Assembly: GCA_029561345.1 (NCBI GenBank)
Contig: JAKQJC010000049.1
Span: 61,088 to 125,087 of the forward strand
Origin: Chloroflexota bacterium
Lineage (GTDB): Bacteria; Chloroflexota; Anaerolineae; Anaerolineales; Anaerolineaceae
DNA length: 64,000 nucleotides
Direction: 5' to 3'
The translations under genes and the position numbers were made by a program. Under the pieces are notes generated by a model. It had not been told where the DNA came from. It searched no databases and saw only the letters and a program-made list of their open reading frames with translations. The number at the start of each line of letters is the position of its first letter. The first letter of the stretch is position 1. Shown here one piece after another: positions 24,629 to 32,784 of this stretch.

Positions 24629-25237
24629 TTATTCTTCGGTGTCGGGGCCGATGGGCCCTTCAAAAGGCTGGTCCCAGCGCGTGGTCAGCACGCCGTTCAA
24701 CAGCAGGTCCAGCGGCGGATGGTCGGCAATGTGGTCATAATAGTAGGGCAGCTCAATGCGGCCAGCCCGGCTGATGATAAACGTGCCTGACATCTGCATG
24801 GCATCCTGCCCGGCTGGCGGCGGATCCACCGCATAGCCTTTTTTCTGCGATCTGGCCACCGCTGCCCAGACCTTTGGATTGATAAAGATCTGAAACAGGT
24901 TGCCGCGTTCCAGGCCGTAAGCCTCGTAGGCCTTGCGTTCCGGGTCGGAAAGGCAGAGCAGGCCCGGGGCATATTTTTTGGCGAATTCGGCGGTCATGGC
25001 CGGGGTGCCCTGTGTGATTACGGCAATGGCCAGGCCGGCTTTTTCGATGCGCTCGCGGCCGTTCACCAGCTCTTCCAGCATCTCTTTGCACTGGGTGCAG
25101 CCAAAGTGACGGGTGAAGGCCAGCAGCAGGGGGCGCTGCGCCCACAGGCTGGAAAGCTGCAGCGGTTCGCCGGTGACGGTTTGCAGCAGCAAATCAGGCG
25201 CATTGCGGTTAAAATTAAGTTGTTTATTTTTTGTCAT
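24629..25237 (-). CDS. Peroxiredoxin-like (AhpC/TSA) protein
   Basis: A 202-aa thioredoxin-fold protein of the AhpC-TSA_2 type (DUF899/PRXL2-like). The active site is FTRHFGCTQCKEM with Cys47 and Cys50 in CxxC. No membrane or signal segment. It is likely a thiol-dependent peroxide reductase or disulfide reductase. It is the first gene of the minus-strand unit leading into the HlyD/ABC exporter (gap 27 nt), so it may be co-transcribed with it. Confidence 0.85.
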   Translation of the reverse strand: MTKNKQLNFNRNAPDLLLQTVTGEPLQLSSLWAQRPLLLAFTRHFGCTQCKEMLEELVNGRERIEKAGLAIAVITQGTPAMTAEFAKKYAPGLLCLSDPERKAYEAYGLERGNLFQIFINPKVWAAVARSQKKGYAVDPPPAGQDAMQMSGTFIISRAGRIELPYYYDHIADHPPLDLLLNGVLTTRWDQPFEGPIGPDTEE

Positions 25238-25492
25238 AAATCACCCTGAATGATTTGCAATTAATGGTCTAATTATGTATAATTGTACCTGAATAGTCTA
25301 AATAATGCAAGTATCATCTTTTGATATTTTATACATCTGCATCATTCGATCATGGTCTTTTAATCATTTTTGCAACTGCTCGGGCTGAGAAATGGATTGT
25401 CTGATATTTTTTCACCGTGAAGCGCGCAAAGAGCGCAAAGGAAGAAAAAAAAAGCAACAGTTCAGACGGTCAAAAATTTTTTTACATGGATT
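25238..25492. other. AT-rich intergenic region (divergent promoters)
   Basis: No gene is present. AT-rich sequence is consistent with promoters for the minus-strand peroxiredoxin gene. A tract GCGCGCAAAGAGCGCAAAGGAAG (25419-25441, shown here only for orientation) has a partial inverted counterpart (CTTCGCGCCCTTTGCGG) on the other side of the MITE at 25734-25750. Confidence 0.4.
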
Positions 25493-25690
25493 TTTTGTAA
25501 CTACTTTGATAAGGTCACATTAAAGATTGCCCACCCCCCGGCCCCCGCCCACGGGCGGGGGAGACCGTTAATTGGGGGAGTTTTTGTCCCGCAAAGCGGG
25601 ACAAAAACTCCCCATGCGGTTACTGTGCTGATTGAAAGCATTGAAAATGCAAGAGGATAGAAATGTGACATTGTCGAAGTAGTTACAAAA
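25493..25690 (+). repeat. MITE-like repeat, copy B (most intact)
   Basis: 198 bp with 29-nt terminal inverted repeats differing at only three positions (TTTTGTAACTACTTTGATAA left; the mirrored right end closes GTAGTTACAAAA). The internal GC hairpin is GCCCCCGCCCACGGGCGGGG, and a perfect 18-bp stem lies at 25575-25613 (loop AAA). The half after the hairpins matches copy E almost base for base, so B and E form a subfamily. It sits between divergent genes. No coding capacity. Confidence 0.9.
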
Positions 25691-25829
25691 CACATGTCTA
25701 TTCGGAAACTCTTTTTTCCTTAAAAAGGCTGTTTCTTCGCGCCCTTTGCGGTTCAAAAAAAGACATGGCTGAGCAATGACATTCAATTGATACCATCTGT
25801 TTGATCGTTCACTTTCAAAGGAGTAGTAT

Positions 25830-26171
25830 ATGGACTTTCTGAGCATTCTGCATATCGCTGCCGCCCTGGCTACCGCCGCCACCGGTCTGCTGGCCCTGGT
25901 TAATCCTTCAGCCGCAGGCGGCTTCATTGGCCTCAAAGCGGACGGACCGCGCGGCGTTTCCGAGATTCGCACCAGCTTCGGCGGCCTATTCCTGGGGCTG
26001 GGTCTGGCTTCCCTGGCCCTGGGCGGCGCAGCCTACCTGGTGCTGGGCATGGGTTACCTGGCCATGGCGGCAGCCCGCGCCTTTTCCATCATCTTCGACC
26101 GCTCCTATGCCCAATCCAACCTTGCCAGCCTGGCCATTGAAATCGTGCTGGGGCTGATTCTGGTCCTCTAA
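25830..26171 (+). CDS. Small membrane protein, DUF4345-like
   Basis: A 113-aa protein with four hydrophobic helices, no long loops and a polar segment ADGPRGVSEIRTSFGG between helices 1 and 2 that is typical of DUF4345 proteins. Good ribosome site (AAAGGAG). Function unknown. It is monocistronic or the first gene before the 26232 gene. Confidence 0.8.
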   Translation: MDFLSILHIAAALATAATGLLALVNPSAAGGFIGLKADGPRGVSEIRTSFGGLFLGLGLASLALGGAAYLVLGMGYLAMAAARAFSIIFDRSYAQSNLASLAIEIVLGLILVL

Positions 26172-26218
26172 TCTGCCTCTGCAGGGCCAAAGCGGTCTCC
26201 CTTTTCCATCACGTGATG

Positions 26219-26224
26219 TATAAT
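26219..26224 (+). promoter_or_regulatory. -10 box of a probable leaderless transcript
   Basis: TATAAT ends 7 nt before the ATG of the next gene, so transcription would begin at or within a nucleotide or two of the start codon. No Shine-Dalgarno sequence is present. The same arrangement is seen before the genes at 44216 (-), 60537 and 63925. Confidence 0.6.
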
Positions 26225-26231
26225 TCACTTT

Positions 26232-26819
26232 ATGGAACAAGGTCCCCTCATCGAGTCTTTGCTGCGCCACCTGATCAACTGCCCGGATGATTTTCTGGCC
26301 GCGCCGCGCCTGGGCAGCCAGGGGGTGGTGGAGGTGGCAGCGGTGGTTTCCGACCTGCTGCGCGAGCTGGGCGGCGAGGCGCTTAACCCTGAACAGGCCA
26401 GCCGTTTTAGCGGGACTTTCTCGGCGCAGCAGCAGAACCGCCTGCAGGTGATCCTGATTGGCTGCTGGCTGCTGCACGAGCCCTGGTTTCGCCAGCGCGC
26501 GAACCTGGCCCGCCCCGCCCGCGCCTGGCTGACCAAAGGGCTGGACGGTCTGAGCGAGATGGTGAGCGCCAAAAAGCTGATCAGCGACCCCGACCGGCGC
26601 GAAGAACTGGTGCGCCTGTGCCTGAATGCCCTGGCGCTTTGCCCGGCCGGCGAAACCGAAGCCCAGGCGCAGGACCGCCTGAGCACCCTCGACAGCGTGG
26701 AACGCCAGCGCGTGATGCGCGCCTCGGCCGCGGCGGAACAGAAACGCCAGCGGGAAATTCGCGAGCGCCTGGAGCGTGAAGAAGCCGAGCGCGCCGTGCC
26801 TAAATATACGAGGGAGTGA
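26232..26819 (+). CDS. Hypothetical protein, partner of adenylate-forming enzyme
   Basis: A 195-aa all-helical, soluble protein. The N-terminal ~160 residues contain several amphipathic helices; the end is a highly charged single helix (RQREIRERLEREEAERAV). No family recognised. It is immediately followed (4 nt) by a PaaK-like ligase gene, so the two are co-translated and probably work together. Apparently leaderless. Confidence 0.7.
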   Translation: MEQGPLIESLLRHLINCPDDFLAAPRLGSQGVVEVAAVVSDLLRELGGEALNPEQASRFSGTFSAQQQNRLQVILIGCWLLHEPWFRQRANLARPARAWLTKGLDGLSEMVSAKKLISDPDRREELVRLCLNALALCPAGETEAQAQDRLSTLDSVERQRVMRASAAAEQKRQREIRERLEREEAERAVPKYTRE

Positions 26820-26823
26820 AGCC

Positions 26824-28173
26824 ATGCCCCGCGCTTACCGCCCCTATGAACGCACCCCCCTGCTGACCGAAGACGGCCGCCGCCTGCTTCAGCAGCTTGA
26901 AGAACATCCCAATAAACCCCAATTTAACGATCACTGCGGCGATTTTTTGACCGCCGCCGGCCTCGACCAGGTGCGCGCCTTTCAGCGCCGTCTGCTGGGC
27001 GCTGCGGGCGGCTGGCTGCCCGGCGAAAAACCCGCCTGGCTGGAGGCTTATGCCGCCGAACTGGCTGACAAAGTGCCTTTCTTCCGCAGCCGCGCCAGCC
27101 AGCCCGCGCGTTTTGAAGACCTTCCCTTCACCTCGCGCGCCGACCTGAGCCGCGCCCCTGAAGCTTTTGTGCCCGACGACCTGCCCCTCGATGACCTGAT
27201 CCGCTTCAACACCTCCGGCGCCACCGGCCACCCGCTGACGGTGGTTTCGCACCCGGTGGTGGCCTCGCTGCACCTGCCGCTGATTCAAACGGCGCTGGAA
27301 TGGCGCGGCGCGCGCATGCAGGGCGGACCGGGACGGGTGGCCATGGCCATGGTCTGCTTCCAAAAAACCACCATCACCTGCGCTTCCATTTCCGCCGTGC
27401 TCGACCAGGCTGGCTTTGTGAAGGTGAACCTGGATCCGGGCGATTGGAAACACCCGGATGACCGCGCGCGCTTCCTGGATGCCTGCGCCCCGGAGGTCTA
27501 TTCGGGCGACCCGCTCTCCTTTGCCGAGCTGATGCGTCTGCCGCTGACCCAGCGGCCCAAAGCGCTCATTTCCACCTCCATGGCCCTGCAGCCGGGCTTT
27601 CACCAGGCCCTGGAGGCGCATTTCAACTGCCCGGTGATCGATCTCTATTCGCTCAATGAGACCGGCCCGGTGGCAGCGGGCGTGCCTGGCCGGCAGATGA
27701 TCCTGCCGCACCAGCTTTACGTGGAAATCATCGACCCCCAGGGCAATCCCTGCCCGCCGGGGGTGCGCGGCGAGGTGACCCTCACCGGCGGATTCAACCC
27801 CTATGTGCCCCTGCTGCGCTACCGCACCGGCGACTGGGCCAGCCTGGACTTTCAGGGGCGCCAGCCCCTGCTGGTGGACCTGGAAGGCCGCCTGCCGGTG
27901 GTGTTCTATACCCCGCAGGGCCAGGCGGTGAACAATATTGACGTGACCATTTTACTCAAGCCCTACGCCCTGGCGCAGTTCAACCTGCACCAGGCCGCCG
28001 ATGGGCGCCTGACCCTGACCTACCTGCCGGCCGGGCCGGTGGACGAGGCGCGCCTGCGCCATTCCCTGGAGATTCTTTTCGGCCCGCAGCAGGCGCTCAC
28101 CATTCAACAGCGCGCCGCCCCGCTGGATGGCGGCAGCAAGCAGCTGCAATATACAACGGAGATGCCATTGTGA
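26824..28173 (+). CDS. Adenylate-forming (PaaK/phenylacetate-CoA ligase-like) enzyme
   Basis: A 449-aa protein. Core motifs of the PaaK branch of the ANL superfamily: FNTSGATGHPLTV (P-loop, usually SSGTTGxP), SLNETGPV (adenine-binding/acid motif), RYRTGDWA and a C-terminal small domain. The P-loop has Ala for the first Thr. Family members activate a carboxylate with ATP to an acyl-adenylate and often transfer it to CoA. The substrate cannot be told. The start was set at the ATG 4 nt after the unknown gene. The stop overlaps the pnuC start (GTGA), so it shares the transcript with NR salvage genes. Confidence 0.8.
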   Translation: MPRAYRPYERTPLLTEDGRRLLQQLEEHPNKPQFNDHCGDFLTAAGLDQVRAFQRRLLGAAGGWLPGEKPAWLEAYAAELADKVPFFRSRASQPARFEDLPFTSRADLSRAPEAFVPDDLPLDDLIRFNTSGATGHPLTVVSHPVVASLHLPLIQTALEWRGARMQGGPGRVAMAMVCFQKTTITCASISAVLDQAGFVKVNLDPGDWKHPDDRARFLDACAPEVYSGDPLSFAELMRLPLTQRPKALISTSMALQPGFHQALEAHFNCPVIDLYSLNETGPVAAGVPGRQMILPHQLYVEIIDPQGNPCPPGVRGEVTLTGGFNPYVPLLRYRTGDWASLDFQGRQPLLVDLEGRLPVVFYTPQGQAVNNIDVTILLKPYALAQFNLHQAADGRLTLTYLPAGPVDEARLRHSLEILFGPQQALTIQQRAAPLDGGSKQLQYTTEMPL

Positions 28174-28790
28174 CTTTGAGCTGGACGGAATTTCTGGGTG
28201 TCGTTTTTGGTCTGTTGTGTGTCTGGTTGACGGCTAAACAAAATATCTGGTGCTGGCCAACGGGGATCATCAACAATATTTTCTTTGGCATTCTGCTCTT
28301 TCAGAGCCGCCTCTATTCTGATTTCGCCCTGCAGGTGATTTATGCCGTGCTGAGTATCTACGGCTGGTACGAGTGGCTTTACGGCGGCAAAAACCGCACG
28401 CCCCTGCCGGTCAGCCGCGCTTCGCGCAAACAGTGGGTGGTGCTGGCCCTGCTGGCCCTCACCAGCCTGACCCTGCTGACCGTTTTTCTCGATACCAGCA
28501 CCGACACCGATGTGCCCTTCTGGGATGCCCTGCCCACCATCCTCAGCCTGGCTGCGCAGTACATGCTCACCATCAAACTGCTGGAAAACTGGCCCATCTG
28601 GGTGGTGGTCAACCTCATTTACATTCCCCTGTATATCTACAAGGGCCTCTACCTGATGAGCGCCCTGCAAATTCTGTTTATCATCATTTCTGTGATGGGA
28701 TTTATAGCATGGAGAAAAGAACTGATCGCCCGCGAACAGGCCTCGTCATTGGCCGTTTCATCCCCCCTCATGCCGGACACCAGCTCCTGA
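28170..28790 (+). CDS. pnuC: Nicotinamide riboside transporter PnuC
   Basis: A 206-aa membrane protein with seven hydrophobic segments and PnuC signatures: LTAKQNIWCWPTGIINNIFFG, LYSDFALQVIYAVLSIYGWYEW and YIPLYIYKGLYLM. PnuC lets nicotinamide riboside in by facilitated diffusion, trapped by phosphorylation. The next gene encodes the NadR-type kinase that does this trapping, and the two frames overlap by 82 nt. The last ~28 residues, encoded in the overlap, are polar and likely dispensable. GTG start, coupled to the previous stop. Confidence 0.93.
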   Translation: MTLSWTEFLGVVFGLLCVWLTAKQNIWCWPTGIINNIFFGILLFQSRLYSDFALQVIYAVLSIYGWYEWLYGGKNRTPLPVSRASRKQWVVLALLALTSLTLLTVFLDTSTDTDVPFWDALPTILSLAAQYMLTIKLLENWPIWVVVNLIYIPLYIYKGLYLMSALQILFIIISVMGFIAWRKELIAREQASSLAVSSPLMPDTSS

Positions 28791-29734
28791 TTGATACCGC
28801 CCGCCACCAGGTGGAGCACCTGGTGGTGATTCTGTTCAGCAGCCAGCGCGACCCCATTCCCCCCGAACTGCGCCTGGGCTGGCTGATGGAAGACAACCCC
28901 GGCCTGGACCTGCGTCATGTGGTGGCCGAGCAGCGCCAGGATTACGATGATCCAGATATCTGGGACCAGTGGATGGCTTCCATCCGTTCGGCGCTGCCCG
29001 AAGGCCCGGATGTGGTGTTCACCTCGGAGGCTTATGGCGATGAAATGGCCCGCCGCCTGGGAGCGGAACATATCTGCGTGGACCCGGAAAGGCAGGCGCG
29101 GCCGGTTTCGGGCACGGCGGTGCGCGAAAACCCTTACCGCTGTTGGGACCATCTCAGCCCGGCGGTGCGCGCCCATTTCACCCTGCGCGTGGCCCTCTGC
29201 GGCGCCGAATCCACCGGCAAAACCGTGCTGGCCGAAAAGCTGGCCCGGCGTTTCAACACCATCTGGACCCCGGAATACGGCCGGCTGTATTTTGACGCCC
29301 GCCCCGGCCCCTGCACGCCGGAGGATCTGCTGGCCATTGCCCGCGGACAGTATGCCCTGCAGGAAGAGGCCGCGCGGCGCGCCAACCGCCTGCTGATCAT
29401 GGATACGGATATCCTCACCACCATGATCTTTGGCGAGCGTTTTTTTGGCGCGGCGGAGGATGAGCTGCAGCAGATGGCCCGCGGCGAAAAGACCCATCTT
29501 TACCTGCTGGCCGACAACGATGTGCCCTTTGTGCCCGATCCCCAGCGTGAATCGGGGCATCTGCGCGAATGGTTCAAGGAGCGCTACATCCGCGAATTTG
29601 AGGAACGCGGCCTGCCTTACCGCATTTTCGGCGGCGATTATGCCGCCCGCGAGGAACAGGCCGCGGCGTTGATCGCGGAATTTCTTGCCAGCCGCGGCGT
29701 GGAGCTGCCGGGGTTGAGCGGGGCGGCCGGGTAG
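28709..29734 (+). CDS. nadR: NadR-like bifunctional NMN adenylyltransferase/ribosylnicotinamide kinase
   Basis: A 341-aa protein. The N-terminal nucleotidyltransferase domain has GRFIPPHAGH (residues ~15-24) and the second motif RPVSGTAVRENP (131-142). The C-terminal kinase domain has Walker A GAESTGKT (165-172), the nicotinamide-riboside pocket PEYGR and MDTDILTT. It phosphorylates nicotinamide riboside to NMN and converts NMN to NAD. No N-terminal HTH repressor domain is present, unlike enterobacterial NadR. The frame is open further upstream, but homology and position fix the ATG within pnuC. Confidence 0.93.
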   Translation: MEKRTDRPRTGLVIGRFIPPHAGHQLLIDTARHQVEHLVVILFSSQRDPIPPELRLGWLMEDNPGLDLRHVVAEQRQDYDDPDIWDQWMASIRSALPEGPDVVFTSEAYGDEMARRLGAEHICVDPERQARPVSGTAVRENPYRCWDHLSPAVRAHFTLRVALCGAESTGKTVLAEKLARRFNTIWTPEYGRLYFDARPGPCTPEDLLAIARGQYALQEEAARRANRLLIMDTDILTTMIFGERFFGAAEDELQQMARGEKTHLYLLADNDVPFVPDPQRESGHLREWFKERYIREFEERGLPYRIFGGDYAAREEQAAALIAEFLASRGVELPGLSGAAG

Positions 29735-29838
29735 CGCGCATCGGGCGCAATGGCTCCCCAGTAATACTCAGCCCGCGAAGAAGGCTGGAAGCGCTCTTCG
29801 AAATGCGCGGCGACAACCAGGTGGGAATAGGGGTTCAT
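29638..29838 (-). pseudogene. Truncated gene remnant (N-terminal fragment)
   Basis: The frame starts with an ATG that overlaps the stop of the VanZ-like gene (ATGA) and reads MNPYSHLVVAAHFEERF, then EYYWGAIAPDARYPA. This looks like a genuine N-terminus of a conserved protein resembling zinc-dependent phospholipase/hydrolase-type proteins that begin MNPYSHL. After ~38 residues the frame runs antisense into the end of nadR and loses protein-like character. The remainder of the gene seems to be deleted. Confidence 0.45.
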
Positions 29839-30236
29839 TTTGAGGGATTTTCCTGCCAGAAAGGCAGCAGGCGCGCCAGCACCTGCCGGTCCACCAGGGC
29901 GCCCAGCCCGGCGCCGGCGGCATACATCAGGTAATCCAGCGGATCAAAGGTGCGGCCCAGCAGGGCAAAGCCAAAATACTGGCCGGTCTCATCGAGGGCG
30001 GCAGCCGCGAACACCACTGCCATTTTGAGATACCACGGCCGGAGAAAGGGCAGGTTGACTTCTGCCGCGCAGAGGATGTAATAGGCCGCGAGGGGAATGA
30101 AGAGATCGGAGAAGTAACTGACGTAAGCATTGAAGGCGCTGCCCTCAATGGCGCCGCCGATGTGCATCAGGTGGGCGGCGGCCACCAGAAAGACGATGGT
30201 GAGGCTGGTTGCCATGCGTTTTATCGGAAGATTCAT
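29835..30236 (-). CDS. VanZ-like membrane protein
   Basis: A 133-aa protein with four hydrophobic helices. The conserved acidic motif LDETGQYFGFALLGRTFDPLDYLMYAAGAGLGAL is that of VanZ-like proteins (DExxQ.....R..d..D...n..G). Function is generally unknown; VanZ gives mild teicoplanin resistance. Start at an ATG behind GAGGATA. A longer open frame upstream runs through a repeat and is rejected. Confidence 0.82.
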   Translation of the reverse strand: MNLPIKRMATSLTIVFLVAAAHLMHIGGAIEGSAFNAYVSYFSDLFIPLAAYYILCAAEVNLPFLRPWYLKMAVVFAAAALDETGQYFGFALLGRTFDPLDYLMYAAGAGLGALVDRQVLARLLPFWQENPSK

Positions 30237-30244
30237 GATTATCC

Positions 30245-30412
30245 TCGTAAAACAAAAAAAGGGGGGTAACTCTTTGACCACTGGAACGTTACGAAGCCCA
30301 CCCACCGGCTTCGCCCACAGCGCGGAAATAACCGCGCGCGAATAATTTTCCGGGTGAAAGTAAAGGAAACCCAATGTGCAAAAAGCCACTTTGTCAAAGC
30401 AGCCGTCACCGC
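30245..30412 (-). repeat. Degenerate MITE-like copy F
   Basis: GTAACTCTTTGACCACTGGAACGTTA at the left corresponds to the family terminus. The right part has CCAATGTG...CACTTTGTCAAAGCAG. The internal hairpins have decayed; only a GCGCGG/CCGCGC pair and a CCCACCCACCGG tract remain. It fills the gap between the VanZ-like and DUF3795 genes. Confidence 0.55.
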
Positions 30413-30419
30413 AGCTTCT

Positions 30420-30845
30420 TTATTTTTGCCACACATAGCCGCAGGCAAGGCATTGGGGTTTGTGCATGCACAGCATGGCCTCGCATTCAGGGCAGGTCCA
30501 GCGGCGGTTATCCAGCTCGATGAAACTCTGGAGGCCCTTTTCTTTGATGTGAAGCAGGTTGGCGATGGGGCTGGTGGCGTAGCGCGTGCGGTAGCGTTTA
30601 TCCAGGTGCTTCACTCTGGCGCAGGGAAAGCTGTCACATTCAAAACAAAAGGTGAAACGCCCCTGCGCCAGTTTTTCGCAGTTCTTTATTTTGCAGGCCA
30701 GGCACGAGGCCGCCTTGCCCGCATCAGGGGCGCGGCAGCCCGGGCAAACCGTCTTTTCCCTGACATAAGCGTGGCACAGGCGGCAGCTGAGGCCGCAGGG
30801 GGCCAGCAAAAACGGACTGGTGGAAGGGGTGAGTATGTTTTTCAT
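30420..30845 (-). CDS. Cysteine-rich DUF3795-like protein
   Basis: A 141-aa protein with 15 or more Cys residues in CxxC-type pairs: LAPCGLSCRLCHAY (the DUF3795 opening), CPGC, CLACKIKNC, FCFECDSFPC, then a C-terminal zinc ribbon (CPECEAMLCMHKPQCLACGY). It is likely to bind Zn or Fe-S. Function unknown. It lies 21 nt downstream of the membrane glycosyltransferase-like gene on the same strand, so may be co-transcribed with it. Confidence 0.82.
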   Translation of the reverse strand: MKNILTPSTSPFLLAPCGLSCRLCHAYVREKTVCPGCRAPDAGKAASCLACKIKNCEKLAQGRFTFCFECDSFPCARVKHLDKRYRTRYATSPIANLLHIKEKGLQSFIELDNRRWTCPECEAMLCMHKPQCLACGYVWQK

Positions 30846-30866
30846 GGCCAGGCGTTTTCCAAACGC

Positions 30867-32570
30867 TCATTCTCCGATGAGATACGGGTATAGAAACCCG
30901 TGCGGCAGGGAGGGGAGGGAAGGCAGGGTCCACTGTTTCAGCCCAAAGGTCAGGTCGCCCACGGTGAGGGAGGCGGTGCGCCGGTAGGGCTGGTCGCCAG
31001 CCTGGATGAGAATGACATTTTTCGAGTCCACATCCGCATACAGCGAGGGCGGGGCGATGGTGGTGCTGGCATCCAGGCGCAGCCTGCCGTCGGGCAGGCC
31101 AATGCGGCTGTCCCAGCCGGGCTCCAGACGGTAAACCCGCGGCGCGTTTTCCCATGCCGCCGGGAAGGTGAAGATCTGATCAAGGGTGCGCGGCAGGTTC
31201 CAGGTGTTGGCGCCCATCTGCTTCGACTCATAGCTGAACACACCCGGCTCCACCAGAATGATGGTATTTTCGGTGGCATCGCTGACCAGGGGCAGCAGTT
31301 CGCGCCAGAAGCGCTGCTGGGCGCGCCAGCCCTGGGCGTAATCCTGCTGCAGCACAAAACCGTAACCCATCAGCAGGGCGAATAATCCGGCCGCCGCCCA
31401 GGCGGCAATGCGCTGGCGGGGGGCCTTCTTGAGAAAATGCAGCAGCAGCACCGCCAGAATGCCCACCACAATGGCCGCCCCCACCACCCCCGCCGCATGC
31501 ACGCGCGTGTCGCGGCCGGTGATGGCGTAGGGGCGCACGGTGAAGGTCAGCGGGTAGGCCCCGGCCAGCATCACCAGCCCGGCGGCCAGCAGGCGCAGGC
31601 GGCTCTTCAGTTCATCGGGCCAGGCAGTCCAGAAGCGCGCGCGGGGTTTCAGCAGGCTGATGGACAGGGGTGCCAGGGCGGGCTGGTTCTGCAAAAAGAA
31701 GCCAAAAGCGGCCCAGGCAGCCAGAATGGCCAGGCCCACCTCGAGGTTGAAGCCTCGCAGAGCCTGCACCGGGCGGTAGAAATAGGTGGCCAGGCTCACC
31801 GCCGGGCCCACCGCGCTGTGCCAGATGGATACCCAGATCATTTCGGGCAGGCTCAGTTCGCTCACCCGGCCTTCGCCGATGGCCATGCGCAGCAGGTACA
31901 CCGCCGCCAGCATGACGGCCAGAATGATCACATGGCGCAGCATTTCTTTGAACAGGCGGCGGTCCCACTCCTTTTGCAGCAGGGGAATGCCCACAAAAAC
32001 GAGGAAAGGCGACTCATAGCTGAACAATATAATGAATGCCAGCAGGTAGGCCAGCCAGGCGCGGCGCGCAAGATAGGCGTGGGCGGCCAGCAGCAGCAGG
32101 GTGAGGGAGGGGTGCAGCCCGAGGGAATGGGTGAGGAAGGACTGGGTGGTGTCGGCCGAAAAGAGCACATAAGCCAGACCGCAGAAGAGGGCGGCGGTCT
32201 GCCCGGCGGCGCGGCGCATCAATCCATAGAACAGCACTCCGTTGAGAGCCACAAAGAAAAACCCGAAAACATAGGGGCCGTGGAAGCCAAACAGTTTGAA
32301 GCCGAAATTTGAAAAGATGTAAATGAAGCTGTCGGAAAGAGGGCGAGCGTGGCCGTAAAGATGGCTGATATAGCTGCCGACAAAGGCAAATAATTCGCCC
32401 AGGTCCATCTGCATGGCCCGGGGAATGATGGTCAGGTCGTCTTCATAAAGGCCGAAGCGCAGGGTATACCAGTAGCGCGCCAGCCACAGGGTGAATACCA
32501 GCAGCAGGCTGTTGCGAAAATCGGGATTGGCGGCAAGGGATGAGAGGCGTTTGCGAAGGGATGACCACAT
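30867..32570 (-). CDS. Polytopic membrane protein, GT-C glycosyltransferase-like
   Basis: A 567-aa protein with about ten membrane helices in the first ~400 residues and a soluble C-terminal extracytoplasmic domain (~420-567). In the first outer loop, FGLYEDDLTIIPRAM contains the acidic pair expected of the GT-C fold (ArnT/PMT type). The family transfers sugars from lipid-phosphate donors on the outer face. A sub-family cannot be named. The start follows a weak Shine-Dalgarno and an upstream AT-rich region. Confidence 0.68.
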   Translation of the reverse strand: MWSSLRKRLSSLAANPDFRNSLLLVFTLWLARYWYTLRFGLYEDDLTIIPRAMQMDLGELFAFVGSYISHLYGHARPLSDSFIYIFSNFGFKLFGFHGPYVFGFFFVALNGVLFYGLMRRAAGQTAALFCGLAYVLFSADTTQSFLTHSLGLHPSLTLLLLAAHAYLARRAWLAYLLAFIILFSYESPFLVFVGIPLLQKEWDRRLFKEMLRHVIILAVMLAAVYLLRMAIGEGRVSELSLPEMIWVSIWHSAVGPAVSLATYFYRPVQALRGFNLEVGLAILAAWAAFGFFLQNQPALAPLSISLLKPRARFWTAWPDELKSRLRLLAAGLVMLAGAYPLTFTVRPYAITGRDTRVHAAGVVGAAIVVGILAVLLLHFLKKAPRQRIAAWAAAGLFALLMGYGFVLQQDYAQGWRAQQRFWRELLPLVSDATENTIILVEPGVFSYESKQMGANTWNLPRTLDQIFTFPAAWENAPRVYRLEPGWDSRIGLPDGRLRLDASTTIAPPSLYADVDSKNVILIQAGDQPYRRTASLTVGDLTFGLKQWTLPSLPSLPHGFLYPYLIGE

Positions 32571-32784
32571 AACCGGGCAGCTCCATACATGATAAGAATG
32601 ATCAGATGAACGATGAAGAAATTATACCCGATTTGACCCTGATCAAGCACGGGTCCAATGGGAGGACGTCTTTTGAGAAAGGAAAGATCATGCAGACCCT
32701 TTCAACAAGCATGCGCCGTTCACAGGCAATCTTCTTTTGCCCTATAATATCCTTATTATCCCATTATCCATCCAAGGAGTTTGC

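Noticed and set aside
25501..25972. Overlapping minus-strand frames across MITE copy B and DUF4345 start
   Set aside because: They run through the terminal inverted repeats and hairpins of the element and are not protein-like.
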